This document shows positions 30,141-41,142 of a stretch of DNA of 64,000 nucleotides, piece by piece. The position numbers were made by a program, and so were the translations under genes. The notes beneath the pieces are model-generated. The model was not told the DNA's origin. It searched no databases and saw only the letters and a list, made by a program, of their open reading frames with translations. The first letter of the stretch is position 1; the number at the start of each line of letters is the position of its first letter. Source of the stretch: Geomobilibacter sp964432205 (GTDB lineage Bacteria > Desulfobacterota > Desulfuromonadia > Geobacterales > DSM-12255); NCBI GenBank assembly GCA_964432205.1, contig CAYSMK010000010.1, forward strand, positions 1-64,000, given 5' to 3'.

Positions 30141-30365
30141 TCATTCCCGGTCAAATGCCTGGTTGATACTGCTGGTGACTGCTTTCGCAGCTGCCCTCAA
30201 TTCGTGACAGCTGTTACGACTCACTGCTGAATCCAGACAAGCTTTGGCATTGGCTGGTATCTGTGCTCCCTTGACGACAAAATCAACACCATCACCTTTC
30301 GCAATATGCAGTGGTCCTGATCCGGCATATTCGACCTTGAAATCATCCTTATAGTCGCATTTCAT
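30141..30365 (-). CDS. Small cytosolic protein of unknown function
   Basis: 74 residues: an N-terminal MKCDYKDDFKVEYAG, a beta-like middle (LHIAKGDGVDFVVKGAQI), and a helical C-terminus with two Cys (NAKACLDSAVSRNSCHELRAAAKAV). Two overlapping AGAGGTGAGG ribosome-type sites precede it. Monocistronic, with a terminator behind. No family recognised. Confidence 0.5.
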   Translation of the reverse strand: MKCDYKDDFKVEYAGSGPLHIAKGDGVDFVVKGAQIPANAKACLDSAVSRNSCHELRAAAKAVTSSINQAFDRE

Positions 30366-30497
30366 ACACCTCACCTCTTTTCATAGCATCATTATGGCAC
30401 GGTCCAAAATGGTAATCAATACCAACTGTCGTGACGTGCCAAAACGATCAGGTAGGCCGGCGGTGCATCACCAGATGGATACATCACCCCCCTGCGG

Positions 30498-30938
30498 TCA
30501 GCCGGAGTGCTCTTCGAGGGCCTTCAACCGCTCCTTCAGCTCCTTTTCCTTCTGCCAGCGGGCGGTGATGTCGCGCAGAATGGCGGAGCAGCCGGCGATC
30601 CCTCCATGTTCGTCCCGGACGATGGACATGGAGAACTCCAGGGAGATGCGGCTGCCGTCCTTGCGCTGCCCCGGCGAGGAGAGGAGGCCGGTCTTGTACT
30701 TGGTTTCACCGGTCTCCATGACCCGGTAATACCCCTCCCAGTGGCGGCCGCGCAGGTTTTCCGGGATGATCAGGTCGAGGGACTGGCCGATCGCCTCGCC
30801 GGCGGTAAAGCCGAACATCGCTGCTGCTGCGTTGTTCCAGAGACGGATGATCCCCTGTCGGTCGGCAAAGAGGATGGCGTCACTGCTTTCGTTGACGATC
30901 GCTTCATACAGCCGGGTCATGTTGATGGGTGCTGTCAT
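30498..30938 (-). CDS. Stand-alone PAS domain protein at the end of the nar operon
   Basis: 146 residues, essentially one PAS/PAC unit (SDAILFADRQGIIRLWNNAAAAMFGFTAGEAIGQSLDLIIPE...ISLEFSMSIVRDEHGGIAGCSAILRDITARWQKEKELKER) with a short helical tail. No kinase or output domain. It follows narK by 56 bases, so it is likely co-transcribed and may be a ligand- or redox-responsive partner of another sensor. The single Cys (AGCSA) might matter. Confidence 0.75.
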   Translation of the reverse strand: MTAPINMTRLYEAIVNESSDAILFADRQGIIRLWNNAAAAMFGFTAGEAIGQSLDLIIPENLRGRHWEGYYRVMETGETKYKTGLLSSPGQRKDGSRISLEFSMSIVRDEHGGIAGCSAILRDITARWQKEKELKERLKALEEHSG

Positions 30939-30994
30939 GGTTGGTTTCCTTTCTTAAACAGTGAACCGCGGTTCGCGCTGTTGGTTACGGTATC

Positions 30995-32380
30995 TCAACA
31001 GGGCATGTTGGCACCCTTGCGCAGATAGAACCACCAGGTGATGACGATGCAGCTGGCATAGAAGATGATGAACCCGTAAAGAGCCGCACCCGGCCCGCCG
31101 GTCATCGTTATGGAACTGCCGAACCCCTTGGGGATGAAGAATGCCCCATAGGCGGCAAAGGCGGAACTGAAGCCGAGCACCGCAGCGGCCTCTTTGCCGG
31201 CATCCCGGACTGCCTGCTCCTGGGCGCCTGCGCCCTTCCCCTCGGCATCACGCTGCCGCTCGGTAAGGAAGATGACCGGGATCATCCGGAACGTGGAGCC
31301 GTTGCCGATGCCGGTGGTGAAGAACAGGAGGATGAACATGGCCAGGAATCCCCAGAAGTTTCCTCCGGCTCCGTGGTGGGGGAGAAAGAACAGGACGCCG
31401 CATACGGCAGCAGCCATGACGATGAAGTTCCAGAACGTGACCACCGCGCCGCCAAGCTTGTCGGCCAGCCAGCCGCCGACCGGCCGGACCAGTGCCCCCA
31501 CGAGCGGCCCGAGAAAGGCGTACTGCGTCGGATTCATGCCGGGGAACTGGGACTTGATGAGCAGGGGGAGGCCGGCGGAGTAGCCGATGAACGAACCGAA
31601 GGTGCCGAGATAGAGCCAGCACATGATCCAGTTGTGCTTGCGCCTGAAGATGATCGCCTGGTCACTGAACGATGCCTTGGCGCTGGCAATGTCGTTCATG
31701 CCGAACCATGCCGCAATGGTGGAGGCGAGGATGAACGGCACCCAGACGAACCCGGCGTTCTGCAGCCAGAGCGACGTGGTCACACCCTTGATCACGCAGA
31801 TCTGGGGATCGCCGCACAGGGCGCTGAACATGCCGGTGGTGATGACGAGCGGCACCAGGAACTGCATGGCGCTCACCCCCAGGTTTCCCAGCCCCGCATT
31901 GAGCCCCAGGGCCGTACCCTTCTGGGCCTTGGGGAAGAAAAAGCTGATGTTGGCCATGCTGGAGGCGAAATTGCCGCCGCCGAAACCGCACAACAGGGCG
32001 AGGATCAGCATGGTGGTGTAGCTGGTGTCGGGGTTGCGGACGGCAAAGCCGATGCCGATCGCCGGTATCAGCAGTGAGGCGGTGCTGATGGTGGTCCATT
32101 TCCGGCCGCCGAAGATGGGCACCATGAAGGAATAGAATATCCGCAGGGTGGCGCCGGTGAGGCCGGGCAGCGCCGCCAGCCAGAAAAGCTTGGCGGAATC
32201 GTAGGGAAAGCCGATGGTGGGGAGGTTCACCACCACGACGCTCCAGACCATCCAGACCGCAAAGGCCAGGAACAGGGCCGGGATCGAGATCCAGAGATTG
32301 CGGTTGGCAATCGCCTTTCCTTCCTTTTCCCAGAACGCCCTGTCCTCCGGGTTCCATACCGTCAGTATGCGGGATGACAT
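30995..32380 (-). CDS. narK: NarK-type nitrate/nitrite transporter (second of two)
   Basis: 461 residues, MFS fold with about 12 helices. The nitrate signature GFGGGNFASSMANISFFFPKAQKGTALGLNAGLGNLG is present, as is a second Gly-rich motif FFTTGIGNGSTFRMIPVIFL. The N-terminal WNPEDRAFW and the longer loops fit the NarK2-like nitrate/nitrite exchange group. GAGGAGG precedes the ATG. About 220 bases separate it from the upstream narK, in which I see no other gene. Confidence 0.85.
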   Translation of the reverse strand: MSSRILTVWNPEDRAFWEKEGKAIANRNLWISIPALFLAFAVWMVWSVVVVNLPTIGFPYDSAKLFWLAALPGLTGATLRIFYSFMVPIFGGRKWTTISTASLLIPAIGIGFAVRNPDTSYTTMLILALLCGFGGGNFASSMANISFFFPKAQKGTALGLNAGLGNLGVSAMQFLVPLVITTGMFSALCGDPQICVIKGVTTSLWLQNAGFVWVPFILASTIAAWFGMNDIASAKASFSDQAIIFRRKHNWIMCWLYLGTFGSFIGYSAGLPLLIKSQFPGMNPTQYAFLGPLVGALVRPVGGWLADKLGGAVVTFWNFIVMAAAVCGVLFFLPHHGAGGNFWGFLAMFILLFFTTGIGNGSTFRMIPVIFLTERQRDAEGKGAGAQEQAVRDAGKEAAAVLGFSSAFAAYGAFFIPKGFGSSITMTGGPGAALYGFIIFYASCIVITWWFYLRKGANMPC

Positions 32381-32600
32381 CGTTACCTCCTCAATATTTT
32401 TATAGTGATCGAATCCGTGGAGCCCTGGGTGTTCCGTGGAGCGAATGTCTCCGAGTTGCAGCCGCTGTAAGCGAAATGGAGCAACAGCCGGTCGATCGTG
32501 TCTGAGCCCGCCAGGGCGAGTTGATCGCCCGGCGCGGAATGAGCTGTACAGCGGTGCAGCGAGGGGGCCCTAAGCGGAACGGGGCGCCCAGGGCTCCAAT

Positions 32601-33866
32601 CTACTCCAGCACGTCCACCGTCTTCAATTTCCGCAACCCTTTCCCCTTCTGCATGGCCGACAGCATCAGCACGAGGGAAAAACTGGTCATGGCGAACAGG
32701 AACATGAAGGCGCTGCTCCGGATGCCGGTAAGGTCGACCAGCGCACCGAACACGATCGGCAGAACGAAGCCGCCCATCCCCCCCATCAGTCCGACAATGC
32801 CGGATATGACCCCGATATTGTGGGGGTATTCATCGGAGATATGTTTGAATACCGAGGCCTTGCCGAACCCCCAGGCAATCCCGACCACGAAGAGCAGGGC
32901 GGTGAAGAGCCAGACGTTCAGCCCGAGTTGGAACCGCGTTTCCCCGCTGACGGTCTTGATCGCCATGTCGGCCTGGGGATAGGAGAGCAGAAACAGTGCC
33001 CCCCACGAAATCCAGAGTATCCAGCAGGTCACTGTGTGGGCGCCCAGCCTGTCCGAAAGCCAGCCACCGAGTGCCCGGATCACGCCGGAGGGAAGGACGA
33101 AGATGGCGGCTACCAGGGCGGCACTCTTCATGGTCAGGCCGTACTCGTTGATATAGTACTTGGTCATCCAGAGCGAGAGCCCCACATAGCCGCCGAAGAC
33201 GATGGCGTAGTACTGGCAGTAGCGCCAGACCCGCGGGTCCTTCAGCGCCAGCAGCTGATCCCTGACCGTTACCGACGTCCCGACCCTGTGGCCCGGATCC
33301 GAATAGGTCCATGCCCAGAACAGGCCGGCCGTAATGAGCATGGCCACGGCATAGACCTTGGGCACCATCTGCCAGCCATAGGCCGCGACCAGCGACGGCG
33401 CCACGAATTTGGTTACCGCTGCCCCGGCATTGCCGGCGCCGAAGACCCCCATGGCAAACCCCTGCTTTGCCTTGCTGAACCAGCGGGCCACATAGCTGAT
33501 CCCCACGGAAAAGGAGCCCCCGGCAATCCCGACGAACAGGCCGAGCACCAGGAACTGCCAGTACTCGGTGGCATCGCCGATGATGTAGATCGGGAGGACC
33601 GTGCAGAGCATCAGGATGAGAAAGACGATCCGTCCGCCGTACCTGTCGGTCCACATCCCGAGCGGCAGCCGGATCAGGGAGCCGGACAGGATCGGGGTGG
33701 CCGCGAGCAGGCCGAACTCCGTTTCGTTGAGCTCAAGCGCCGTCTTGATGGGGATGCCGATGATGGAGAACATCACCCAGACCGCAAAGCAGACGGTAAA
33801 GGCGATGGTGCTCATCGACACGACGGCGAGCTGTTTGTGCCGGTGGGTTGTCACCGTGACCGCCAC
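32601..33866 (-). CDS. narK: NarK-type nitrate transporter (first of two)
   Basis: 421 residues, MFS. Motifs GIAGGSFSVGISYVARWFSKAKQGFAMGVFGAGNAG and GIAWGFGKASVFKHISDEYPHNIGVISGIVGLMGG are typical NarK1/NasA-like nitrate/H+ symporter signatures. Its start overlaps the end of narI by 16 bases. Two different NarK types in series commonly supply nitrate import and nitrite export. Confidence 0.85.
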   Translation of the reverse strand: MAVTVTTHRHKQLAVVSMSTIAFTVCFAVWVMFSIIGIPIKTALELNETEFGLLAATPILSGSLIRLPLGMWTDRYGGRIVFLILMLCTVLPIYIIGDATEYWQFLVLGLFVGIAGGSFSVGISYVARWFSKAKQGFAMGVFGAGNAGAAVTKFVAPSLVAAYGWQMVPKVYAVAMLITAGLFWAWTYSDPGHRVGTSVTVRDQLLALKDPRVWRYCQYYAIVFGGYVGLSLWMTKYYINEYGLTMKSAALVAAIFVLPSGVIRALGGWLSDRLGAHTVTCWILWISWGALFLLSYPQADMAIKTVSGETRFQLGLNVWLFTALLFVVGIAWGFGKASVFKHISDEYPHNIGVISGIVGLMGGMGGFVLPIVFGALVDLTGIRSSAFMFLFAMTSFSLVLMLSAMQKGKGLRKLKTVDVLE

Positions 33867-34516
33867 CGGTAGAGGATCGGCGGGTCCCTCAGGAACGCCA
33901 CCGGCAGGTAGAGCAGGTGCACCAGCTTGGTGAACGGCAGGAGCGCGACGATGAGAAACGCCCCGGCAGCGTGCAGCTTGAAGATGAGCGGGAAATCGGC
34001 TACGTACTCCACCTGGGGGGTGAAGGTGAAGAGCGAATAGAAATAGGGCACCGCCGTATGGAGGTACCAGTGGGAGCCCCAGCGCATGAAGACGGCGATG
34101 TAGACGCCGGTGGCGGCCTGGGCCGTCAGCAGGTAGAGGAGGACCCAGTCGGAGCAGACGTTCACCCGTTTCAGTAGCGGCGTGTTGGCGCGGCGCAGGA
34201 GCAGGAGCAGGCCGCCGAGCAGGGCCGCGAGCCCCATGGCCAGCCCCAGGCTCTCCACGACTATCAGGGTCTCTTGGTTGGCGAGAAACGATTTCATCGG
34301 CCCGGGGGCGACAATGCCGAGGAGATGCGCCACGAGCACCGGGATGATGCCGTAGTGCCAGGGATTGATCCCCCAGTAGAGGGTCTTTTGTTCCAGGAAC
34401 TGGGTGGAATAGGCCGACCAGGTGAGCCGGTTGGTGACGAAGCGGTACGGCGTCACCACGATGAAGAGCGCCAGGGCTGCATAGGGGAGCACGATGAAGA
34501 TGAAGTTGTTCAGCAT
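33851..34516 (-). CDS. narI: Nitrate reductase gamma subunit (diheme cytochrome b)
   Basis: 221 residues with five membrane helices and His residues placed for two b hemes (HYGIIPVLVAHLLGIVAP near the N-terminus; FKLHAAGAFLIVALLPFTKLVHLL near the C-terminus). It takes electrons from menaquinol on the periplasmic side and passes them to NarH. Overlaps narJ by 7 bases. Confidence 0.9.
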   Translation of the reverse strand: MLNNFIFIVLPYAALALFIVVTPYRFVTNRLTWSAYSTQFLEQKTLYWGINPWHYGIIPVLVAHLLGIVAPGPMKSFLANQETLIVVESLGLAMGLAALLGGLLLLLRRANTPLLKRVNVCSDWVLLYLLTAQAATGVYIAVFMRWGSHWYLHTAVPYFYSLFTFTPQVEYVADFPLIFKLHAAGAFLIVALLPFTKLVHLLYLPVAFLRDPPILYRWRSR

Positions 34517-35051
34517 GGGGTCACCTCCTTACAGTCTGACGCACAGAGGGTATGAGCCGCTGCCACCAGCGGCTGCCACGGGCAATCTTGACGGTCGGCA
34601 AAGACTTTGGCAAGCCGCTCCAGTCCCGGCAGCACGCTCTCGGCAATGAACGGCTGCCTCGTCCCGTCCCTGTCCTCCCGCGCCAGATGCGCCAGGAATG
34701 CGAGCACCGTTGACAGATGGTCGGGCAGTTCGCTGCCGGTCGGGGTAAAGCCGTGCCTGGCGTACTCCTGTTTCAGCCCGATCATGTACCCCCCCTTCTG
34801 CTGGTTGTCGCCAAACAGGTGGTGTCCCAGATAGGGGGCGGTTGCAGGATTGAAATCGAAGGTTGCCACGTATGCCTCCTGGACCGCAGCGAGCGGCGAA
34901 GTGGCGACAAAACCGGCAAAGGAGACGACGGCACAGTCAAGCCGTTGCTTCTCCAGAAAGGCGCTGACGACGGCAGCGTCCTGTGTCAGCCCCTCCTTTG
35001 CAGCGGGGTAGTCGAGCATCCGGGCAAGGGATGCATAGGTCTCGGCAATGG

Positions 35052-35055
<4 letters not shown>
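34510..35055 (-). CDS. narJ: Nitrate reductase assembly chaperone
   Basis: 181 residues, TorD/NarJ fold: YASLARMLDYPAAKEG at the N-terminus and TAPYLGHHLFGDNQQKGGYMIGLKQEYARHGF, the conserved NarJ segment. It assists Mo-cofactor insertion into NarG and membrane assembly. Starts 4 bases inside narH. Confidence 0.9.
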
Positions 35056-36503
<1,448 letters not shown>

Positions 36504-36507
36504 TGCC

Positions 36508-39500
36508 TCACCCCCTCAGCTTTCTGACAACCACGTAGCAGTCCCGGTTGACGCCGGTCGGTCCCCAGTAGTTGAAGTAGTAGCTGAACTGGGCGTAGCC
36601 GCCGAGCATCAGCGTCGGTTTCAGGCGGATGCGGGACAGGCTGTTGTGGACCCCGCCCCGTTTGCCGCTCTTCCGGGATGTCTTGATGTTGAGGGTCCGC
36701 TCCGGGGCATGGTACATGACCGCCGAGCCGCGCGGGATTCTCGACGAGACGATTGACCGGCAGACCACGACCCCGTTGGCGTTGAATACCTCGATCGCCT
36801 CGTTGTCCTCGATTCCCGCTGCCTGGGCGTCCTCGTGATTGAGCCAGACCGTCTGCCCCCCGCGGGAGAGGGTGAGCATGCGCAGGTTGTCGCTGTAGGT
36901 GGAATGGATGCTCCATTTGCCGTGCGGGGTGAGGAAGTTGAGGATGAGCCCGGTTTCGCCGTCGGTCTCGTCCAGAATCGCCGGGTCGAGTTTTCCCTTG
37001 AAGGTGGGGAGCCCTTCCTGGAACTCCCGGTAGTAGGGATGGTCGAGATAGAGGGATTGCCGGCCGGAGAGGGTGCGCCACGGCACGCCATGCTCCACGT
37101 TGAGGGTGTAGGGGGCATAGGGGCGCCCCTCGTTGACCAGCCCGCTCCAGACCGGTGTACTGATGAAACGGCGCGGGTTCCGGGTGATCTCCTCCCAGGT
37201 GATCCGGAAGTTCCGGTCGCCGGCAGAGATCTGGGAAAGCGGCTTGCCGACCCGTCGCTCCAGGTTCTGGTAGGCGCGAAAGGCCAGTTCGCCGTTGGTT
37301 TCCGGGGCAAAGGCCATGATCACGTCGGCCACGTTCCGTTCGTCCTCCAGATCGATGCAGGTTCGCCCGGCCCAGGAGCGGGTCGGCATCTCCCTGAGGA
37401 GCTTTTCGTGGACATCGTCCGCTTCCCAGCTGACGCCGTGGGCATGGAGGTGGCCGATGCCGGGCCCGAGCGACATGAAGCGGTTGTACAGGTTGACGTA
37501 ATCCCGCTCGACGATCGGGAGGTTCGGCATGGTCTTGCCCGGGATCGGTTCGCATTCGCCGAGCTTCCAGTCCTTCACCTGGCGCTGGGCTATCTCGCCC
37601 GGCGTGTCATGCAGGAGCGGCGCCGCGATGATGTCCCGGAACGGTTCGGGGAAATGTTTCACCGCCAGCTCGCTGACCTTTTTGGCGATCCGGCTGAAGA
37701 TCTGCCAGTCGGACTTCGACTCCCAGGCCGGATCAACGGCGGCATCCAGGCAGTTGACGAACGAATGCATGTCGGTGGTGTTGAGGTCGGATTTTTCGTA
37801 CCAGGTGGCCGCCGGCAGGACGATGTCGGAGTACAGGGTCGAGGTGTCCATCCGGAAGTTGAGATCCACCACCAGGTCCATCTTGGCCTCGGGCGCCGTA
37901 TCGTGCCAGACGATATCCTTGACCTGTCCCTTGGCGGCCTCTCTGGCGGTGAAACTCGCATTGGGGGCGCCGATCACATGCTTGAGAAAGAACTCGTGCC
38001 CCTTGGCGCTGGCCGAAATGGCGTTGCCGCGCCAGATGAACCAGACCTTGGGTGAGTTCCCGGCCCCGTCCGGGTCCTCGATGGCGAAGCGGGTCTCGCC
38101 GCTCTTGAGCCGTCCCACCAGCCAGGCGCGGATCTCGTCGTCGGTCGTCGCCCCGGCTGCCTTGGCCGCGGCGACGAGCCTCGAAGGGCTGTCGTTGAAA
38201 TGGGGAGAGAAGGGGAGCCAGCCCAGCCGCACCGCCTTGGCGTTGAAGTCGGCCGTGTGCATGGGCATGTTCTCGCCGGTCTCCGGCTTGAAGTAGTCGA
38301 CGAAACTCCGGTCGTAGCGCCACTGGTCGGAATGCATGTACCAGAAGCTCGGGGTGTTCTGCAGACGCGACGCCTTGGTCCAGTCCTGGGCCATGGCTAT
38401 GGACGTCCAGGGGGCGAGCGGCACCACCTTTTCCTGGCCGACGTAGTGGGCCAGTCCCGCGCCGTTGCGGCCGACGCTGCCGGTCAGGATGAGGGCGGTG
38501 ATGGCGGCGCGGTAGATCAGGTCGTTATGGTACCAGTGGTTCGTGCCGGCGCCGGTGATGATCATGTTCCGGCCGCCACTCTGTTCGCCGTTCACTGCCC
38601 ATTCGCGGGCCATGTTGATCAGGGTGTCGGCGGCTATGCCGGTGTATTTCTCCTGCCATTTCGGGGTGAACGGCTTGTCCGATTGGTAGTTCAAAGGATA
38701 ATCGCCGGAAAGGCCCCGGGAGACGCCGAACTGGGCCATGAGCAGGTCGAACACGGTGGTGACCGTTACCTCGCCGATGGTGGTCATGATCCTCTGGACC
38801 GGGACCTCCCGGATCACCTCGCCGTCCGCCTCGAACGTGAAGCAGACCCGCCTGGTTTCCCCGCCGAGGAGCGTGAGGCGGCAGTCGATCTCGGTGCCGT
38901 CCACCAGGTCCCGCATGTCCAGGTTCCAGTTCCCCTCTTCCTTGGTCCAGCGGGAACCGAGGCTGCCGTTTGGCACCCGCACCGCACCGGCCTCGTCCGC
39001 CACGCACAGGGTCCAGTCTCCGTGTTCCAGCCCGGCGCACCGCTCGATCTCGCTCGCCCGGAGCAGTTCCCCCTGCTTCCAGACCCCCTCTTTCTCGGAG
39101 AGTTTGACGAGAAACGGCAGGTCGGTGTACTTCAGGGCATACTCGGTGAAGAACGGAACCTGCCGGTTGGCGTAGAACTCGGTGAGAATGACGTGGTTGA
39201 CCGCCATCCAGTAGGCGCCGTCGTGCCCCTGTTCCACCGGCAGCCAGGCATCGGCGAACTTGCTGGCAATGCTGTAATCGGGCGACATGACCACGACCTT
39301 GGCGCCGCGATAGCGGGCCTCGACCAGGTAATGGGCGTCGGGGGTCCTGGTCATCGGCACGTTGGAGCCGCACAGCACGATGTAGGACGCGTTGTACCAG
39401 TCGGCCGACTCGTTGACATCGGTCTGTTCCCCCCATACCTGGGGAGAAGCAGGGGGGAGATCGCAGTACCAGTCGTAGAAGCTCATGGCGACGCCGCCCA

Positions 39501-40083
39501 GCAACTGGAGAAAGCGGGTGCCGGCCGCGTAGCTGATCATGGACATGGCCGGAATCGGCGAAAAACCGATCACCCGGTCCGGCCCGTGTTTCTTGGCCGT
39601 GTAGAGGGTGGAAGCGGCGATCAGCTCCACCACGTCGTCCCAGGACGCGCGGCGGAACCCACCCATGCCGCGCTTGGCCGTATAGCTCTGCCGCGCCTCC
39701 GGGTTCTCGACGATGCTGGCCCACGCCTCCACCGGGTCGTCGAACCGGCTGCGCGCCTCCTGCCAGCGGTCGATGAGCGGCCCGCGCATGTAGGGGTATT
39801 TCACCCGCAAGGGGCTGTAGAGGTACCAGGAAAAGCTTATCCCCCTGGCGCAGCCGCGCGGCTCGTGGTTGGGGATATCGGCATTGAACTGGGGATAGTC
39901 GTTGGCCTGGAGCTCCCAGCCGACGATGCCGTCCTTGACATGGACCATCCAGCTGCAGCCGCCGGTACAGTTGACCCCGTGGGTGCTCCGCACCACCTTG
40001 TCGTACTGCCAGCGGTTCCGGTAAAACTCCTCCCAGTCCTGGCCGGCTGGAGCGTTTTCGTCTTTGATCCGCTCATTGGACAT
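36508..40083 (-). CDS. narG: Nitrate reductase alpha subunit (Mo-bis-MGD)
   Basis: 1191 residues. N-terminal FS0 cluster ligands in HGVNCTGGCSWMV with the further Cys in PRGCARG. TDVNESADWYNASYIVLCGSNVPMTRTPDAH carries the Asp expected to ligate Mo. QSGGRNMIITGAGTNHWYHNDL and the C-terminal NPHGKWSIHSTY-like region are typical. Reduces nitrate to nitrite at the cytoplasmic face. The start ATG overlaps the stop of the upstream cytochrome gene by one base (TAATG). It is the second Mo/W-pterin enzyme in the window. Confidence 0.93.
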   Translation of the reverse strand: MSNERIKDENAPAGQDWEEFYRNRWQYDKVVRSTHGVNCTGGCSWMVHVKDGIVGWELQANDYPQFNADIPNHEPRGCARGISFSWYLYSPLRVKYPYMRGPLIDRWQEARSRFDDPVEAWASIVENPEARQSYTAKRGMGGFRRASWDDVVELIAASTLYTAKKHGPDRVIGFSPIPAMSMISYAAGTRFLQLLGGVAMSFYDWYCDLPPASPQVWGEQTDVNESADWYNASYIVLCGSNVPMTRTPDAHYLVEARYRGAKVVVMSPDYSIASKFADAWLPVEQGHDGAYWMAVNHVILTEFYANRQVPFFTEYALKYTDLPFLVKLSEKEGVWKQGELLRASEIERCAGLEHGDWTLCVADEAGAVRVPNGSLGSRWTKEEGNWNLDMRDLVDGTEIDCRLTLLGGETRRVCFTFEADGEVIREVPVQRIMTTIGEVTVTTVFDLLMAQFGVSRGLSGDYPLNYQSDKPFTPKWQEKYTGIAADTLINMAREWAVNGEQSGGRNMIITGAGTNHWYHNDLIYRAAITALILTGSVGRNGAGLAHYVGQEKVVPLAPWTSIAMAQDWTKASRLQNTPSFWYMHSDQWRYDRSFVDYFKPETGENMPMHTADFNAKAVRLGWLPFSPHFNDSPSRLVAAAKAAGATTDDEIRAWLVGRLKSGETRFAIEDPDGAGNSPKVWFIWRGNAISASAKGHEFFLKHVIGAPNASFTAREAAKGQVKDIVWHDTAPEAKMDLVVDLNFRMDTSTLYSDIVLPAATWYEKSDLNTTDMHSFVNCLDAAVDPAWESKSDWQIFSRIAKKVSELAVKHFPEPFRDIIAAPLLHDTPGEIAQRQVKDWKLGECEPIPGKTMPNLPIVERDYVNLYNRFMSLGPGIGHLHAHGVSWEADDVHEKLLREMPTRSWAGRTCIDLEDERNVADVIMAFAPETNGELAFRAYQNLERRVGKPLSQISAGDRNFRITWEEITRNPRRFISTPVWSGLVNEGRPYAPYTLNVEHGVPWRTLSGRQSLYLDHPYYREFQEGLPTFKGKLDPAILDETDGETGLILNFLTPHGKWSIHSTYSDNLRMLTLSRGGQTVWLNHEDAQAAGIEDNEAIEVFNANGVVVCRSIVSSRIPRGSAVMYHAPERTLNIKTSRKSGKRGGVHNSLSRIRLKPTLMLGGYAQFSYYFNYWGPTGVNRDCYVVVRKLRG

Positions 40084-40871
40084 TACCGTATCCTCCTCTT
40101 GTAAAGGGTCAATCCCAGCATAAACAACACGAACAGGCCGACCCCTGCCAGGGGATAGGCATATGACCCCCCCTCCTTACGGACGGCAGCGTCCGCGTAG
40201 AGGGCGAGAAACGCCGCTACCTCTTCATCGGTCAACGGTCTGTCCTGATAGATCCGTTTCATGGTGGGGAACTTGAGCGCCTTGAGCGCCCCCCTCATCC
40301 CGTTCTCCCCCATCTTCCGGTAGGAGGCGCCCAGGTCGGCCACGGACAGGTTCCCCCCCTCGATCCCCGGGTAGGCCAGCGGATGACAGCCGACGCAGGG
40401 CGCACCCCCCTTGGTCAGCCGCTCCCTGCCGGTGAAGAGCGCCTTCCCGCGGGCGATAAGCTCCGGCGTTGCAACCAGTTTCAGCTGCTCCGACGCCGGC
40501 ACGGGGGTGGGCGCTGCACCCGCGCCGGAAGCGTCTGCTCCGGCGAGATAGGTGATGATCTTCAGGGCGTCGTCATGACCGATCCCCAGATTGGGCATTT
40601 CGTACCCGTACTTCTTGACCAGCTCGATCTGGACAGGGTCTTTGGCGGCTGTCAGCTTGTCCGGTTCAATGATGACCGTTTCGAGCCACTCGTGGGTGCG
40701 CTTGGAGGTTACCCCTTTGAGATCCGGCCCTCCGGTATCTCCGCCGCCGATGGTGTGGCAGCTCGCACACTGCTTGTCGAACAGCTCCTTGCCGTCATCG
40801 GCCACTGCCAGGGCGGGAAGGAATAGCGAGAGGATAATAAGCAGCGGCATACATGTGGGACTGTTGCGCAT
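40083..40871 (-). CDS. Membrane-anchored diheme cytochrome c, first gene of the nar operon
   Basis: 262 residues: an N-terminal signal sequence (LLIILSLFLPALAVA), a first heme motif CASCH, a second CVGCH, and a C-terminal membrane helix (AYPLAGVGLFVLFMLGLTLY) with RRIR stop-transfer. It recalls the diheme cytochrome (NarC) placed first in nar operons of some bacteria, a periplasmic electron link to NarI or from the multiheme pool. Likely regulated by the TTGAC-N4-GTCAA box 130 bases upstream. Confidence 0.85.
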   Translation of the reverse strand: MRNSPTCMPLLIILSLFLPALAVADDGKELFDKQCASCHTIGGGDTGGPDLKGVTSKRTHEWLETVIIEPDKLTAAKDPVQIELVKKYGYEMPNLGIGHDDALKIITYLAGADASGAGAAPTPVPASEQLKLVATPELIARGKALFTGRERLTKGGAPCVGCHPLAYPGIEGGNLSVADLGASYRKMGENGMRGALKALKFPTMKRIYQDRPLTDEEVAAFLALYADAAVRKEGGSYAYPLAGVGLFVLFMLGLTLYKRRIR

Positions 40872-41001
40872 AGGCGTGCCCTCCGGGGAGTTGTAGTGCT
40901 GGCAATTAACAATGTTACGGGAGCAGATTCCGGCGATTGTTGATCATAGGAGCATTAAATCCGATTTAACTGACATCATATAACGTGATTCTAGTCATGC
41001 C

Positions 41002-41015
41002 TTGACATAAGTCAA
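41002..41015 (-). promoter_or_regulatory. CRP/FNR-family box upstream of the nar operon
   Basis: TTGACATAAGTCAA, a perfect TTGAC-N4-GTCAA palindrome as bound by FNR/DNR/HcpR-type regulators. It lies about 130 bases before the cytochrome start. A second copy lies at 44087. No gene is seen in 40872-41142 otherwise. Confidence 0.6.
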
Positions 41016-41086
41016 TTAATCGGATTCCCTTTGTCTTGTGCCCTGATTGAAGGGGGGTGACGTGTTACTGACCTTCTTGAGGATGC

Positions 41087-41120
41087 AAAAAAGGCGAGAT
41101 ATCAATTCTCGCCTTTTTCT
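41087..41120 (-). terminator. Intrinsic terminator after the siroheme reductase
   Basis: AAAAAGGCGAGA/TCTCGCCTTTTT around an eight-base loop, with A and T runs on both sides, so it can work in both directions. Confidence 0.8.
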
Positions 41121-41142
41121 TCGGGCAGCCAGGACACAGCTT

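Noticed and set aside
38200..40104. A 634-codon open frame on the plus strand
   Set aside because: Antisense shadow of narG, whose motifs are unmistakable on the other strand.
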